64,000 nucleotides of DNA from Oribacterium asaccharolyticum ACB7 (GTDB taxonomy: Bacteria; Bacillota; Clostridia; Lachnospirales; Lachnospiraceae). Made by a program: the position numbers and the translations under genes. The notes below the pieces were generated by a model. That model had not been told where the DNA came from. It worked only from the letters and a program-made list of their open reading frames with translations, and did no database searches. Shown one piece after another: positions 18,335 through 27,303 of the stretch. The DNA lies in the NCBI RefSeq assembly GCF_000238075.1, contig NZ_JH414504.1, positions 724,504 to 788,503 of the forward strand. The letters are read 5' to 3'. Numbering within the stretch: the stretch's first letter is position 1; every line of letters starts with the position of its first letter.

Positions 18335-19579
18335 CTATTCTCCATGAACTTTTTCCGGAGAAACTTCTTTTGCCATTTTTTCAAAATCCTCATATTCGGC
18401 AGAAGAAACGGGCAACGCCTTTTTCCGTAAACGCTTATCTGCAGAACGACGCAGCGTATTTAAAATAACCGCCCAGAAAGGAACCGCAATAATCATTCCC
18501 ACAAAGCCGAACAGACCGCCGAATAAGAGGATGGAAAAAAGCACCCAAAAGCTGGATAAGCCGGTTGAATCCCCGAGAACTTTCGGCCCGATAATATTTC
18601 CGTCAATCTGCTGAATGATAAGGATGGTTATCGCAAAATAAAGACTCTGCACAGGACTGGTGAGTAAAATCAGGAAAAAGCAGGGAATCGCACCGATAAA
18701 AGGACCAAAAAACGGAATGACATTGGTGACTCCCACAATTACGGAAACCAGCAAAGTATAGGGCATCTTCATGATGCTCAAAACGAAAAAGGTAATCACT
18801 CCGATAATCGCACTATCTATGATTTTTCCCAGAATAAATCCTCCGAAAACACGATGTACATATTGCAGTTCTTCAATGATTTCCTTTGCCTTCTTCCGGG
18901 AAAAAAGAGCAAAGAGGAGTTTTCTGAACTGCCGCCTCAAAAGATCCTTCATATTTAAAAGATAGACCATAACAATGAGTCCGATCAGGATATTTTTTAC
19001 AATCGTCAGAGTACTCCAGATTCCGTTTGTAAAGAAGGTCGCCAGATTTTGCAAATGGGAGAAAATGGTTTGTGTACTATCCGTCGTTCCAACAAAAAAT
19101 CGGCTGACTTCTTCATAGGTTTTTTCCACATAGGGCCTAATGTCGGGAAATTTTTCCAGAATAACCGTCAAATTGTTGTAGGAACGATTAATGGTATCCG
19201 GAAGACTGAAGTACAGACTCAGAACCGATTTCGTCAGTTCCGGAATCAGCATGGAAACTAAGCCGCTGGTTAAAAGAAAAAGAAACAAAAGACTCGCTAC
19301 GGTTCCGAAAAATCCCAAGAAACGATGAGAAGCCTCCTTACGAAAGAGGGAATGATATGCTTTTCCTAAAACGGAAACCACAACATTATATACGGGACTC
19401 ATCAAATACGCTAAAACCGCACCGTAAATAATAGGCATTAAAATCTGTAAAAATATGGCAAAATTCTGTTCTACAAGATAGAAGTTACTTGCCACAATGT
19501 AAACTAAAGAAACCGCCGCCAATACTGAAAAGGCGGTCAGTCCCCATTTTATCTGCTCTTTCCACTCTTCATGTTTCAT
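18335..19579 (-). CDS. AI-2E family transporter
   Basis: Membrane protein of 414 aa with about eight hydrophobic segments and a central soluble section (about residues 95-190). The conserved core LVSVIVGVTNVIPFFGPFIGAIP and QQIDGNIIGPKVLGDSTGLSSFWVL are diagnostic of the AI-2E / PerM family. Members are credited with exporting small molecules or with Na+/H+ exchange; the name does not prove autoinducer transport. I start at the ATG at 19579 with AAGGGA upstream rather than at a GTG 14 codons earlier. Confidence 0.92.
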   Translation of the reverse strand: MKHEEWKEQIKWGLTAFSVLAAVSLVYIVASNFYLVEQNFAIFLQILMPIIYGAVLAYLMSPVYNVVVSVLGKAYHSLFRKEASHRFLGFFGTVASLLFLFLLTSGLVSMLIPELTKSVLSLYFSLPDTINRSYNNLTVILEKFPDIRPYVEKTYEEVSRFFVGTTDSTQTIFSHLQNLATFFTNGIWSTLTIVKNILIGLIVMVYLLNMKDLLRRQFRKLLFALFSRKKAKEIIEELQYVHRVFGGFILGKIIDSAIIGVITFFVLSIMKMPYTLLVSVIVGVTNVIPFFGPFIGAIPCFFLILLTSPVQSLYFAITILIIQQIDGNIIGPKVLGDSTGLSSFWVLFSILLFGGLFGFVGMIIAVPFWAVILNTLRRSADKRLRKKALPVSSAEYEDFEKMAKEVSPEKVHGE

Positions 19580-19691
19580 TTTTCTGTCCCTTATTCTCAA
19601 AACAAATTTTATTTCGAACACTTACGAAGCAGCATCTTATAAAAAAAGCTCCACATCCACTGATATGAAGCATAAGTACAGGATATAAAAC

Positions 19692-19876
19692 AGACTACCG
19701 AAGCGCCGTACCACACGTTTGACTCCTAGCTGATTGCCAGGTGGGTAACCTCACGGATATCTCAAGGATCCTTTACCGCGGACGGAAGGCTTGCTTTCCT
19801 TATCACAAATCTTGGAATCCCGTATGTCATATTTGTAGGTTCAAATTGTGTGGCCTCGAACGCCCCAGCAAAGTCT
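19692..19876 (-). ncRNA. ssrS: Probable 6S RNA
   Basis: The 440-base gap between thiN and the AI-2E gene contains a 185-nt minus-strand segment that folds on paper into a long interrupted rod: AGACT/AGTCT, GGGCG/CGCTT, CCACAC/GTGTGG, TTTGA/TCAAA and CCTA/TAGG pair in order from the ends inward, leaving a central unpaired region and an apical GC-rich hairpin section. This architecture and length are those of 6S RNA, which mimics an open promoter and sequesters sigma-A RNA polymerase. The sequence also resembles clostridial 6S RNAs as I remember them. End positions are estimated from the terminal pairing. Confidence 0.65.
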
Positions 19877-19923
19877 GTGTAAAACGATACAAAAAACTTT
19901 TCCAAGTCTTGTCCGCTCGCCTA

Positions 19924-20001
19924 AACGAGATATCGCACGCTCTGCACACGATACTCGTTATGCACGAGATATCGCACGCTTTGCGCACGACACTCGTTAT
20001 A
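19924..20001. repeat. Type A palindromic repeats, two in tandem
   Basis: Two head-to-tail 39-bp copies (19924-19962, 19963-20001) of the dispersed type A unit: ACGAGATATCGCACGC, a short spacer, then GCACGATACTCGTTAT. They lie between thiN and the probable 6S RNA gene. Confidence 0.9.
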
Positions 20002-20019
20002 AATTATAGCAAAGGCTAT

Positions 20020-20781
20020 TTATGCTTGCAAGACTTCGTAGCATAAAATCAAGATTCCGTTTTCTACCGAAATCTCCGCCTCTTTTCCAATAAATTCATT
20101 GCTGACTCCAACCGGTTCGGTACTAAATAAGCTGACGTTTTCCACCAGATACTTGAATCCTTTTTCCGTCACTCCCTTGGACTCCTCCGTAAAAGAAAAG
20201 GCGGAAAAATAGCCTTTATATTCTTTGGAAAATGTTTTTGTTCCGTTCTTCAGAGCCGTAAAAACCTGTTTTTCTCCGTACAGATATCCCTCCGCACCCG
20301 AAGCGGTCAAATAAGCCAGGCTTTGTAAAGCCGCATAGCTATGGTCCATTCTTGATCCTCCGAGTCCACCGAAAATATGAATTTCCCGAACTCCCTGTTC
20401 CAAAGCCACCTGAATTGCCGCATGAAGGTCCGTCTCATTTTTAATTCTCGGTAAGCGGATGACCGCAGAATTGTAATCTTTCCTTGTTAAAGAACTTTGT
20501 CCGAATATGACGTATTGCTCTTGCTCCTGCCCTATAGCTCCGTCGGAAAGATTTTTGGGGTCGGCTGAAGAAAGCAGCACTCCCTCTTCTCCGAATGGGT
20601 AAGAATCAAAATCTCCCAGAAGAAAATCCGGCTTGATTCCCTCTTCTTCACAGTACTTCATCCCTCCGTCTATGGCAATCACAAGATCACTTTCCGTCAC
20701 GGAAAAAGGAAGCCCGTAGAAGCTTCCTGCCGCAATAAGAATGGCTCTCTTCTCTTTTTGCTTTGCAAATACTTCCCTCAT
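20020..20781 (-). CDS. thiN: Thiamine pyrophosphokinase
   Basis: Transfers pyrophosphate from ATP to thiamine to make the cofactor TPP. The 253 aa show VIAIDGGMKY (about residue 35), LLGDFDS (about 54), NETDLHAAI (about 115) and GGLGGSRMDH (about 138), all family-typical. Compared with the usual ~210 aa it carries an extra stretch of about 30 residues after GDFDS (about 65-105). It is the last gene of the deoD-udp-deoB-tadA-thiN run, 30 bases after tadA. Confidence 0.92.
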   Translation of the reverse strand: MREVFAKQKEKRAILIAAGSFYGLPFSVTESDLVIAIDGGMKYCEEEGIKPDFLLGDFDSYPFGEEGVLLSSADPKNLSDGAIGQEQEQYVIFGQSSLTRKDYNSAVIRLPRIKNETDLHAAIQVALEQGVREIHIFGGLGGSRMDHSYAALQSLAYLTASGAEGYLYGEKQVFTALKNGTKTFSKEYKGYFSAFSFTEESKGVTEKGFKYLVENVSLFSTEPVGVSNEFIGKEAEISVENGILILCYEVLQA

Positions 20782-20811
20782 CCGACCTTCCTTTTCCTTT
20801 TTGATTCCCGC

Positions 20812-21342
20812 TTATTCTTCCTTCAGTCTTAGCTTTACGAAAAATCCCTGCAGCAAAGCCCGTGCCTCTTCCGCTTCCAAGCCTTCCCTTATCTCTACGC
20901 GATGATTTAATTCTTTCATCTGCAGGATATTCATAACGGAACCGCAGAATCCCGCCTTGGGATTTCGAATCGCCATTTGCAGTCTGGGAATCCGCGCCTG
21001 TAAAATGGCTCCCGCACACATTGGACAAGGCTCCAGATTGACATAAAGCGTACAGTCTTCCAGTCTCCAGTCCCCTATTTTCTTGCAGGCTTCCTCTATC
21101 GCAAGAATCTCCGCATGACGCAAGGCATTTCCCAGCAAATTTCTTTGGTTAAATCCGCTTCCGAGAATTTGTCCGGCCTGAATGCCTTTTTCCTTACAGA
21201 GTCTTCCCATAGGGGAGTCCTCCTTCAAGCCATCATAAACAATGACCGCCCCTATCGGAACATCTCCGTTCTCTACCGCTTTTCTTGCAAGTTCTAAAGC
21301 TAAATCCATGTATTCTTTGTTTTTTTCAGATATACTTCTCAT
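20812..21342 (-). CDS. tadA: tRNA-specific adenosine deaminase
   Basis: Zinc deaminase of 176 aa that converts the wobble adenosine of tRNA-Arg(ACG) to inosine. RHAEILAIEEA (zinc His and catalytic Glu) and EPCPMCAGAI (two zinc Cys) are intact. Between the first strand (PIGAVIVYD) and the GSGFNQR stretch there is an insertion of about 20 residues with a Cys, absent from most TadA. It starts 7 bases after the deoB stop, so it is co-transcribed with the nucleoside genes; a broader nucleoside deaminase activity cannot be ruled out. Confidence 0.9.
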   Translation of the reverse strand: MRSISEKNKEYMDLALELARKAVENGDVPIGAVIVYDGLKEDSPMGRLCKEKGIQAGQILGSGFNQRNLLGNALRHAEILAIEEACKKIGDWRLEDCTLYVNLEPCPMCAGAILQARIPRLQMAIRNPKAGFCGSVMNILQMKELNHRVEIREGLEAEEARALLQGFFVKLRLKEE

Positions 21343-21349
21343 CTTGACA

Positions 21350-22546
21350 CTAATTTATGATTTCGGATAGTACGGATTCTCCAACCAGACCGTCCGGCAT
21401 TTTTACAGAAAAATTTTCCGCAATGCTTGCTCCGATTACGCCGAAGCTTTCCTGCTCATTTCCTTCTCCGCTCTTTATCCCCTTATAATAGGCTATAAGC
21501 GGTACCTGCTCCCTGGTGTGATCCGTTCCGCTGAAGGTAGGATCATTTCCGTGGTCAGCCGTAAGAAGCACCAAATCATCCTCTTTTATCACGGACAACA
21601 GTTTTCCCAGTTTCTCATCAAAGCGCTGAATTTCCTCTCCATAACCGATAGGATCTCTTCTATGTCCGTATATCGCATCAAAATCCACCAAATTCACAAA
21701 ACAGAGTCCCTTAAAATCTTTATTTTCAGCCGCTGCAATGCACTGCTCCATCCCATGTACTGAAGACTTGGAATGCTCCGCCTCGGTAATCCCTTCATTG
21801 TCAAATATATCCGCAATCTTTCCAATGGAAAAAACCGTGAAACCGGCCTTCTCCAAGGCATTTAAAACGGTATCCCGAGGGGGCTTCACCGCCAAGTCAT
21901 GCCGATTTGAAGTTCTTTTGAATTCTCCCGCTTTTTCTCCCACATAGGGTCTTGCGATGATTCTGCCTACCTTCCATTCCGGTTTCATACATATTTCTCT
22001 TGCAATTTCACAGCAACGGTAAAGCTCCTGTAAACCGAAAAATCTCTCGTCTTCGGGAGCCGCAATCTGCAAAACGGAATCTGCGGAGGTATAAACTATC
22101 ATGGCTCCGGTCTTGATTTGCTCTTCTCCCAATTCATCAAGAATCGCTGTCCCGGAAGCGGATTTATTCCCGATAACCTTTCTGCCTGTTCGTCTTTCCA
22201 ACTCGTCAATCAGTTCCTTCGGAAAGCCGGTTTCCGTAAAGGTAACAAAAGGAATCTCCGTTTTAATCCCCATCATCTCCCAGTGTCCGGTCATCGTATC
22301 CTTGCCGCTACTGGCCTCATTGAGTCGGAAGAACTTTGCAGTAGGGTGCTCTACCGGAGAAACACCTTTCAGTTTTTTAAAATTCCCGATTCCCATCTTT
22401 TGCAAATTCGGAATAGAGAAGTTTTCCATCTTTTCCGCAATATGTCCCCATGTATCCGATCCGCTATCGCCAAAATGCGCGGCATCTCTTCCGTTTCCAA
22501 TTCCGAGAGAATCTAAAACAATTAAAAATACTCTTTTAAATTTCAT
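21350..22546 (-). CDS. deoB: Phosphopentomutase
   Basis: Interconverts (deoxy)ribose-1-phosphate and -5-phosphate, linking nucleoside phosphorolysis to DeoC and the pentose pathway. The 398 aa of the alkaline-phosphatase superfamily show metal-site motifs [22 protein letters not shown] and [19 protein letters not shown] start at the ATG at 22546, which has GGGAAAGGAAG upstream; ten further codons are open without a ribosome site. It lies between udp and tadA. Confidence 0.96.
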   Translation of the reverse strand: MKFKRVFLIVLDSLGIGNGRDAAHFGDSGSDTWGHIAEKMENFSIPNLQKMGIGNFKKLKGVSPVEHPTAKFFRLNEASSGKDTMTGHWEMMGIKTEIPFVTFTETGFPKELIDELERRTGRKVIGNKSASGTAILDELGEEQIKTGAMIVYTSADSVLQIAAPEDERFFGLQELYRCCEIAREICMKPEWKVGRIIARPYVGEKAGEFKRTSNRHDLAVKPPRDTVLNALEKAGFTVFSIGKIADIFDNEGITEAEHSKSSVHGMEQCIAAAENKDFKGLCFVNLVDFDAIYGHRRDPIGYGEEIQRFDEKLGKLLSVIKEDDLVLLTADHGNDPTFSGTDHTREQVPLIAYYKGIKSGEGNEQESFGVIGASIAENFSVKMPDGLVGESVLSEIIN

Positions 22547-22603
22547 AATCTTCCTTTCCCATTTCCTGACTCTCACTAAGAACGGTATGCATCCCGATTC
22601 TTC

Positions 22604-23380
22604 CTATATTTTTCTTTCTTTCCGAATCATTTCCTTAATGGCCTCTACCGCTACTTGTATCGATTTATCCGTATCATGATAAATCGGATTGGACAAGCCG
22701 GCCTTCACTCTCTCCTGATTGGACACGATAAACAGTACGGTTCCGATTTTCTTCTTCAGATAGGCACCCACTGTAAAAAGCGCCGCGCTTTCCATCTCCG
22801 ACGCCTTACAGCCTAGTTTCAACCAGGCCTGCCATTTTTCCAGCAATTCCCCGGAAACGGGCAAATCTTCCGGTTTATGTTGCCCGTAAAAGGCATCCTT
22901 ACATTGTACTACGCCTACATGATTTTTGAAACCGAGACGTTCCGCCGCTTCATACAACTCCTTTGTCACAAAAAAGTCTGCGGTGGCAGGCCATTCTATG
23001 GGAGCATATTCCTTGGAAGTTCCCTCCATACGAACAGCGGATTCCGCAATAACCAGGTCTCCGGATTCCACGGCAAGATCCATTCCTCCCGCTGTTCCTA
23101 CACGCACAAAGACCTCTCCTCCGCACTTACAGAGTTCTTCCAAGGCGATGGATGCGGAGGGACCGCCGATTCCCGTGGAACATACACTTACTTTCTCTCC
23201 GAGTAAGGTCCCGGTAATCGTTATGTATTCCCTGTTGTCCGCAACCTGCATCGGATTATCAAAATACTGTGCAATCTTTGCACAACGCTTCGGATCTCCC
23301 GGTAAAATAATATATTTCCCAACCTCTCCGGGTCTTACGCCGATATGATAACATCTGTCATCTTCCGAATAATTAATCAT
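22604..23380 (-). CDS. udp: Uridine phosphorylase
   Basis: Nucleoside phosphorylase of 258 aa that cleaves uridine with phosphate to uracil and ribose-1-phosphate. [38 protein letters not shown] and [15 protein letters not shown] follow the NP-I family pattern. The [10 protein letters not shown] region and overall length favour uridine phosphorylase over DeoD. A strong AAAAGGAGGAG site precedes the ATG. It is the second gene of the salvage operon, 29 bases after deoD. Confidence 0.92.
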   Translation of the reverse strand: MINYSEDDRCYHIGVRPGEVGKYIILPGDPKRCAKIAQYFDNPMQVADNREYITITGTLLGEKVSVCSTGIGGPSASIALEELCKCGGEVFVRVGTAGGMDLAVESGDLVIAESAVRMEGTSKEYAPIEWPATADFFVTKELYEAAERLGFKNHVGVVQCKDAFYGQHKPEDLPVSGELLEKWQAWLKLGCKASEMESAALFTVGAYLKKKIGTVLFIVSNQERVKAGLSNPIYHDTDKSIQVAVEAIKEMIRKERKI

Positions 23381-23409
23381 GGACTCCTCCTTTTCTGAAG
23401 CAAATCACA

Positions 23410-24111
23410 CTATGCCAGTTTTAATGCTATTTCCATCATTTCGGAAAAACCGGTCTGTCTTTCTTCAGGACTGAGTTCCGTTCCCTTCAGGATGTGATCG
23501 GAAATAGAAAGAATGGCCAGTGCCTTCTTATGGAGTTTGGCCGCATTCATATAGAGCGCCGCAGCCTCCATTTCTACACAGAGAACCCCCATACCGGCCC
23601 ACTTCTTTGCCGCCTCCGGATAAACATTATAGAAAATATCGGAAGAAACCACATTGCCCACCTTAAAACGAGTTCCCAAAGCACGTGCCTCCGATACCGC
23701 CTGTTCCAATAAAGAAAAATCCGCAATCGGGGCAAAGCTGCCCGGCAATTCATATTGGTAGGCAAAACGGGAATCCGTACATGCCCCCTGTGCAAATACA
23801 ATATCTTTCAAATCAATATCCTCATGCAAAGCACCTGCAGAACCGATACGAATAATACTTTCCACATTGTAAAACTGATAAAGCTCATAGGAATAAATGC
23901 CGATAGAAGGCATTCCCATTCCGCTTCCCATAACGGAGATTTCTTTCCCGTTGTATTTTCCGGTAAAGCCAAGCATATTTCGTACGGAATTAAAACACTT
24001 CACCTCTGTTAAATAGGTTTCCGCAATATATTTAGCCCGCAAAGGATCTCCGGGCATCAAAACCGTTTTTGCAATGTCTCCTACTTCCGCCTTATTGTGT
24101 GCTGTTCCCAT
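23410..24111 (-). CDS. deoD: Purine-nucleoside phosphorylase, hexameric type
   Basis: Protein of 233 aa that phosphorolyses purine (deoxy)nucleosides. VLMPGDPLRAKYIAE, GSGMGMPSIGIYSYEL, RIGSAGALHEDI and CVEMEAAALYMNAA match DeoD, and LSISDHI contains the catalytic Asp. It is the first gene of deoD-udp-deoB-tadA-thiN. The ~140-base leader holds a CTTAGC/GCTAAG hairpin that may be an operator. AAAAGGAGAGG precedes the ATG. Confidence 0.96.
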   Translation of the reverse strand: MGTAHNKAEVGDIAKTVLMPGDPLRAKYIAETYLTEVKCFNSVRNMLGFTGKYNGKEISVMGSGMGMPSIGIYSYELYQFYNVESIIRIGSAGALHEDIDLKDIVFAQGACTDSRFAYQYELPGSFAPIADFSLLEQAVSEARALGTRFKVGNVVSSDIFYNVYPEAAKKWAGMGVLCVEMEAAALYMNAAKLHKKALAILSISDHILKGTELSPEERQTGFSEMMEIALKLA

Positions 24112-24191
24112 AGTTCCTCTCCTTTTTTCTTTAGAAAATTATCCATTTTGTTCGACTTTTTCTCTCTCCGCACAAACTACAAGATGCTTTT

Positions 24192-24209
24192 CTTAGCATA
24201 AAGGCTAAG
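24192..24209. promoter_or_regulatory. Palindrome upstream of deoD
   Basis: CTTAGC-ATAAAG-GCTAAG, perfect 6-bp arms, about 80 bases upstream of deoD. It could be an operator for the salvage operon; no protein is assigned. Confidence 0.3.
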
Positions 24210-24252
24210 TGTGAAAAAGTCTACGGCAGAGGTTCTTAAGAAAGATAAAATT

Positions 24253-24292
24253 ACAAAAAAATAGCGAGTAAACTCAAAAGGAGTTTTACTCG
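24253..24292 (-). terminator. Terminator of the tRNA operon
   Basis: CGAGTAAA-CTC against GAG-TTTTACTCG with a short loop, followed on the minus strand by a T run, about 28 bases after tRNA-Leu. Confidence 0.85.
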
Positions 24293-24320
24293 TTCAAGAT
24301 AAACATCTCTATTTTCTTAC

Positions 24321-24400
24321 TGCGGATGACAGGACTTGAACCTGCACGGTCGCCCACCAGAACCTAAATCTGGCGCGTCTGCCAATTCCGCCACATCCGC
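24321..24400 (-). tRNA. tRNA-Leu (TAG)
   Basis: Acceptor GCGGATG pairs with CATCCGC plus discriminator A. The D-arm starts TGGCGGAATTGGCAGACGC, the anticodon loop reads TTTAGGT, and there is a variable arm and a standard GGTTCAAGTCC T-arm. CCA is not encoded. Confidence 0.95.
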
Positions 24401-24419
24401 ATGTCCCTTAAAAAAGGAA

Positions 24420-24492
24420 TGAGACACGCGGGAATCGAACCCGCGACAACTTGATTAAAAGTCAAGTGCTCTACCGACTGAGCTAGTGTCTC
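24420..24492 (-). tRNA. tRNA-Lys (TTT)
   Basis: GAGACAC/GTGTCTC acceptor with discriminator A, TAGCTCAGTCGGTAGAGCA D-arm, anticodon loop CTTTTAA and T-arm GGGTTCGATTCCC. CCA is not encoded. Confidence 0.96.
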
Positions 24493-24496
24493 ATAA

Positions 24497-24568
24497 CAGG
24501 GCCAGTTGGATTCGAACCAACGACTGCAGGCGTCAAAGGCCTGTGCCTTACCGCTTGGCGATGGCCCT
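24497..24568 (-). tRNA. tRNA-Gln (TTG)
   Basis: AGGGCCA/TGGCCCT acceptor with discriminator G, CGCCAAGCGGTAAGGCA D-arm, anticodon stem CAGGC/GCCTG and loop CTTTGAC, and T-arm GGTTCGAATCC. It is a second glutamine isoacceptor to tRNA-Gln(CTG) at 60458. Confidence 0.95.
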
Positions 24569-24646
24569 AAGGCTGGTGAGTGCCACAGCTGCCACCCTCC
24601 AATATTGCGAGATAAGGGAAAATAAAAACCCTTCTCAAAAAAAAAG

Positions 24647-24721
24647 GGTGGCCACCGGGAGTCGAACCCGGGACCTCCAGAACCACAATCTGGCGCGATA
24701 ACCAACTACGCTATGGCCACC
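24647..24721 (-). tRNA. tRNA-His (GTG)
   Basis: GTGGCCA/TGGCCAC acceptor with the extra 5' G opposite discriminator C that marks tRNA-His, anticodon loop ATTGTGG, and T-arm GGGTTCGACTCCC. Confidence 0.96.
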
Positions 24722-24738
24722 ATGCTATTCTCGCAAAA

Positions 24739-24812
<74 letters not shown>

Positions 24813-24838
24813 GTAAACGCATCATGTGCGACTCGTTT

Positions 24839-24867
24839 ATAGTAGCGAATTTCAATTTGTTTGTCAA
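24839..24867 (-). promoter_or_regulatory. Promoter of the five-tRNA operon
   Basis: Perfect TTGACA box, 17-base spacer and TACTAT, placing the transcript start about 20 bases before tRNA-Arg. The same two boxes and spacing occur before tRNA-Gln(CTG). Confidence 0.8.
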
Positions 24868-24916
24868 GAATTTTTTGGTCAAAAGAATAGTAAAAATGCA
24901 GATTATCCAATCCATC

Positions 24917-26110
24917 TTAAATATAGCGGAGTTCCGTTCGAAGATTCCCCTTCTTGTCCAAATAAAACATGGCATAACTTTGCCTTCTGTTATCCTGCCT
25001 CGGAAAACTGATGGATCCGGGATTAATACACAGTACGCCGTTCACCGTACGTTGACAAGGCTTATGCGTATGCCCGAAAAGAGCCATACTGCAATTTCTG
25101 TCCTTTGCCTCATCTGCCAGTCTTTGTAAATCAAAATTCACTCCGTAAAGGTGACCGTGTGTAAGAAAAAGTCTTTCCTTTCCCAATCTGATTTCCGCCT
25201 CTTTTGGTAAATAAGCAAAAAAATCATTATTTCCCTGTACAAAATAGCTGTCACATTTCTTCGGCAAATGAGCACGAATCTCTTCTTCTCCCCCTTCACT
25301 GTCCCCTAAGTGCAGAAAACAGCTGATATCCGGATTGGCATCGATTAATTGAAACAGCGTTTCCAGCTTTCTATGATTGTCAGACACCACAAGAATCTTT
25401 TTTTCTTCTTCGGAAACGGTCTCCTGCGCTTTCTTCGAATCCTCCTTCGGCTTTCCTTCCTTCTTGTCTTCCGAAGCTTGTTTTCTCTCTAAATGCGCAT
25501 TTTCTTCCTTCAGGATACGCACCATTTTTCGAAGCGCTTTTCCCCTGTGAGAGACTCGATTCTTTTCTTCCTCGGAAAGTTCCGCAGCCATTTTACCGCA
25601 ATCCGGAATAAAGAAGATGGGATCATAGCCGAATCCCCCCTCTCCTCTTATTTCCTCTGCTATTTCTCCCTCGCAGCGAGCTTCCGTTTTTAAAGTCTTC
25701 CCGTCGGAAAGAATCGCCACGATTGCACAAGTATAGTAAGCATAGCGACTCTTATTGGAAGCCTCCTTAAGCATGGCAAGAATTCGTTTATTCTTCTCCG
25801 AATACGCTGTGTTTTCCCCCAAAAAGCGCGCGGAATAAATTCCGGGGCCGAAGGAAAGCGCCTCAATGGAAAGGCCGGAGTCGTCCGCCATCACGATATC
25901 TCCATCCTGTAGAATCCCCTTCCCTTTCAGCTTTTCATATAAGTCACGTGCTTTGATCTCCGCATTTTCCAAAAAGGAGCTGCCGTTTTCCACAACATCT
26001 CCCAATTCCCCGATTTCTTTCTTGCTTTTGATTTCCCCCGGAAATTCCCGCATGATTTCCCGAATTTCCCGTAACTTATCTTCATTATGCGTTGCAAAGA
26101 TAATCCGCAT
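24917..26110 (-). CDS. RdgB-type NTP pyrophosphatase fused to YfcE-type phosphodiesterase
   Basis: A 397-aa two-domain protein. Residues ~1-200 are a HAM1/RdgB pyrophosphatase (IIFATHNEDKLREI, ADDSGLSIEAL, GFGYDPIFF, SHRGKALRKM), which removes ITP and XTP. A charged linker of about 35 residues follows (HLERKQASEDKKEG onward). Residues ~240-397 are an MJ0936/YfcE-type metallophosphoesterase with VVSDNHR, LHLGDSEG, VQGNND, THGHLYG, FGHTHKP and NPGSIS, a complete metal site. In relatives these are usually separate neighbouring genes. There is no stop and no internal ATG with a ribosome site at the junction. Start ATG at 26110, 9 bases after the methyltransferase stop. Confidence 0.93.
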   Translation of the reverse strand: MRIIFATHNEDKLREIREIMREFPGEIKSKKEIGELGDVVENGSSFLENAEIKARDLYEKLKGKGILQDGDIVMADDSGLSIEALSFGPGIYSARFLGENTAYSEKNKRILAMLKEASNKSRYAYYTCAIVAILSDGKTLKTEARCEGEIAEEIRGEGGFGYDPIFFIPDCGKMAAELSEEEKNRVSHRGKALRKMVRILKEENAHLERKQASEDKKEGKPKEDSKKAQETVSEEEKKILVVSDNHRKLETLFQLIDANPDISCFLHLGDSEGGEEEIRAHLPKKCDSYFVQGNNDFFAYLPKEAEIRLGKERLFLTHGHLYGVNFDLQRLADEAKDRNCSMALFGHTHKPCQRTVNGVLCINPGSISFPRQDNRRQSYAMFYLDKKGNLRTELRYI

Positions 26111-26119
26111 TTTACGCAC

Positions 26120-27274
26120 CTATTTCCCTTTGTACTGGTAAAAATATGTCTTCATCATTCCGTTGTAGATTTTTCTGTTTTTATCGGCCTTGCCGAGGTA
26201 TTTTTCCGCCTGTTCATAAGCCGTAATCAGACAAAGCTGCCACTCGGAAAGTCCCTCGAAGGCCTCTCTAAGCTCTGTATAGAGCAAGGGAAGATTTCGT
26301 TTATCCTCGATTCTCTCTCCGTAAGGCGGATTCGTCAAAATGTAGCCGTGCTTCTTACTGTGCGACAGTTTTGCCACTTCTCTTTCCTGAAAATGGATGA
26401 GCTTTGCCACCCCCGCTCTTTCCGCATTTTCTCTGCAAACGGGAATCATCGCGGGATCAATATCATAGCCCTGAATATCCACCATTTTTCCGAAGCTGTT
26501 TTCCTTCGTTTCCAGTAAGTGCCGGTCAATATTGTCTTCCGCTTCTTCCAGTGCACTGTACCATTCCTTCTTCGGAATGAGATTCAACCATTCTTCCGCC
26601 GTAAAACTCCGTTCCATGCCCGGTGCAATATTGGCTGCAATCATAGCTGCTTCAATCGGAAAGGTTCCGGCACCGCACATCGGGTCTACAAAGGGTGCAT
26701 CATCTCTCCACTTACTGAGAAGAATGAGGGCTGCAGCCAAAGTCTCCTTAATGGGTGCCTTTCCCATTTTCAAACGGTACCCTCTCTTATGCAAAGACTC
26801 TCCGCTCGTATCCAGGCAAACCAAAACCTCGTCCTTATAGAGCGAAACACGAAAGGGATACTTAGCCCCGTGCTCCGAAAACGTAGTTTGATGATAAACG
26901 GAAGCAAGCCTGTCTACCATCGCCTTCTTCATCACCGCCTGAATGTCTCTCGGGGAAAAAAGCTTGGATTTTACGGAGCTGGCCTTCGTGACCCAAAAGG
27001 AAGCATCGACAGGAAGGAAGTCCTCTAAAGGAAGGGCCTTTGTGCCCTGAAAGAGATCCTCATAGCTCTCCGCATGAAAGGATCCGACTTTCAATAGCAC
27101 TCTTTCTCCTGTGCGAAGGAAAATATTGGCCCGCACGATAGCTTCCGCGTCCCCGATAAATTGCACCTTTCCATCGCTCACGGAAGAGACCTCATAACCG
27201 AGGTCATGGATTTCCTTTTTGCAAATGGACTCCAGCCCAAAATGACAGGGTACAATCAATTCAAATCTTTGCAT
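26120..27274 (-). CDS. THUMP-domain 23S rRNA guanine methyltransferase (RlmL/YpsC type)
   Basis: SAM-dependent RNA methyltransferase of 384 aa. The N-terminal ~150 residues hold the ferredoxin-like and THUMP parts (GLESICKKEIHDLG, TKASSVKSKLFSPRDIQ). The catalytic part has VDPMCGAGTFPIEAAMIA (SAM loop, about residue 195) and LTNPPYGERI (about 305). Family members make m2G in 23S rRNA. A GGAG site precedes the ATG. The RdgB fusion follows directly, so both are one transcription unit. Confidence 0.92.
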   Translation of the reverse strand: MQRFELIVPCHFGLESICKKEIHDLGYEVSSVSDGKVQFIGDAEAIVRANIFLRTGERVLLKVGSFHAESYEDLFQGTKALPLEDFLPVDASFWVTKASSVKSKLFSPRDIQAVMKKAMVDRLASVYHQTTFSEHGAKYPFRVSLYKDEVLVCLDTSGESLHKRGYRLKMGKAPIKETLAAALILLSKWRDDAPFVDPMCGAGTFPIEAAMIAANIAPGMERSFTAEEWLNLIPKKEWYSALEEAEDNIDRHLLETKENSFGKMVDIQGYDIDPAMIPVCRENAERAGVAKLIHFQEREVAKLSHSKKHGYILTNPPYGERIEDKRNLPLLYTELREAFEGLSEWQLCLITAYEQAEKYLGKADKNRKIYNGMMKTYFYQYKGK

Positions 27275-27303
27275 TTTTCTCCTTTATCGCTTCACAATGA
27301 TAA

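Noticed and set aside
26519..27028. 169-aa plus-strand frame inside the RNA methyltransferase gene
   Set aside because: It is a shadow of a well-supported gene, with no ribosome site.
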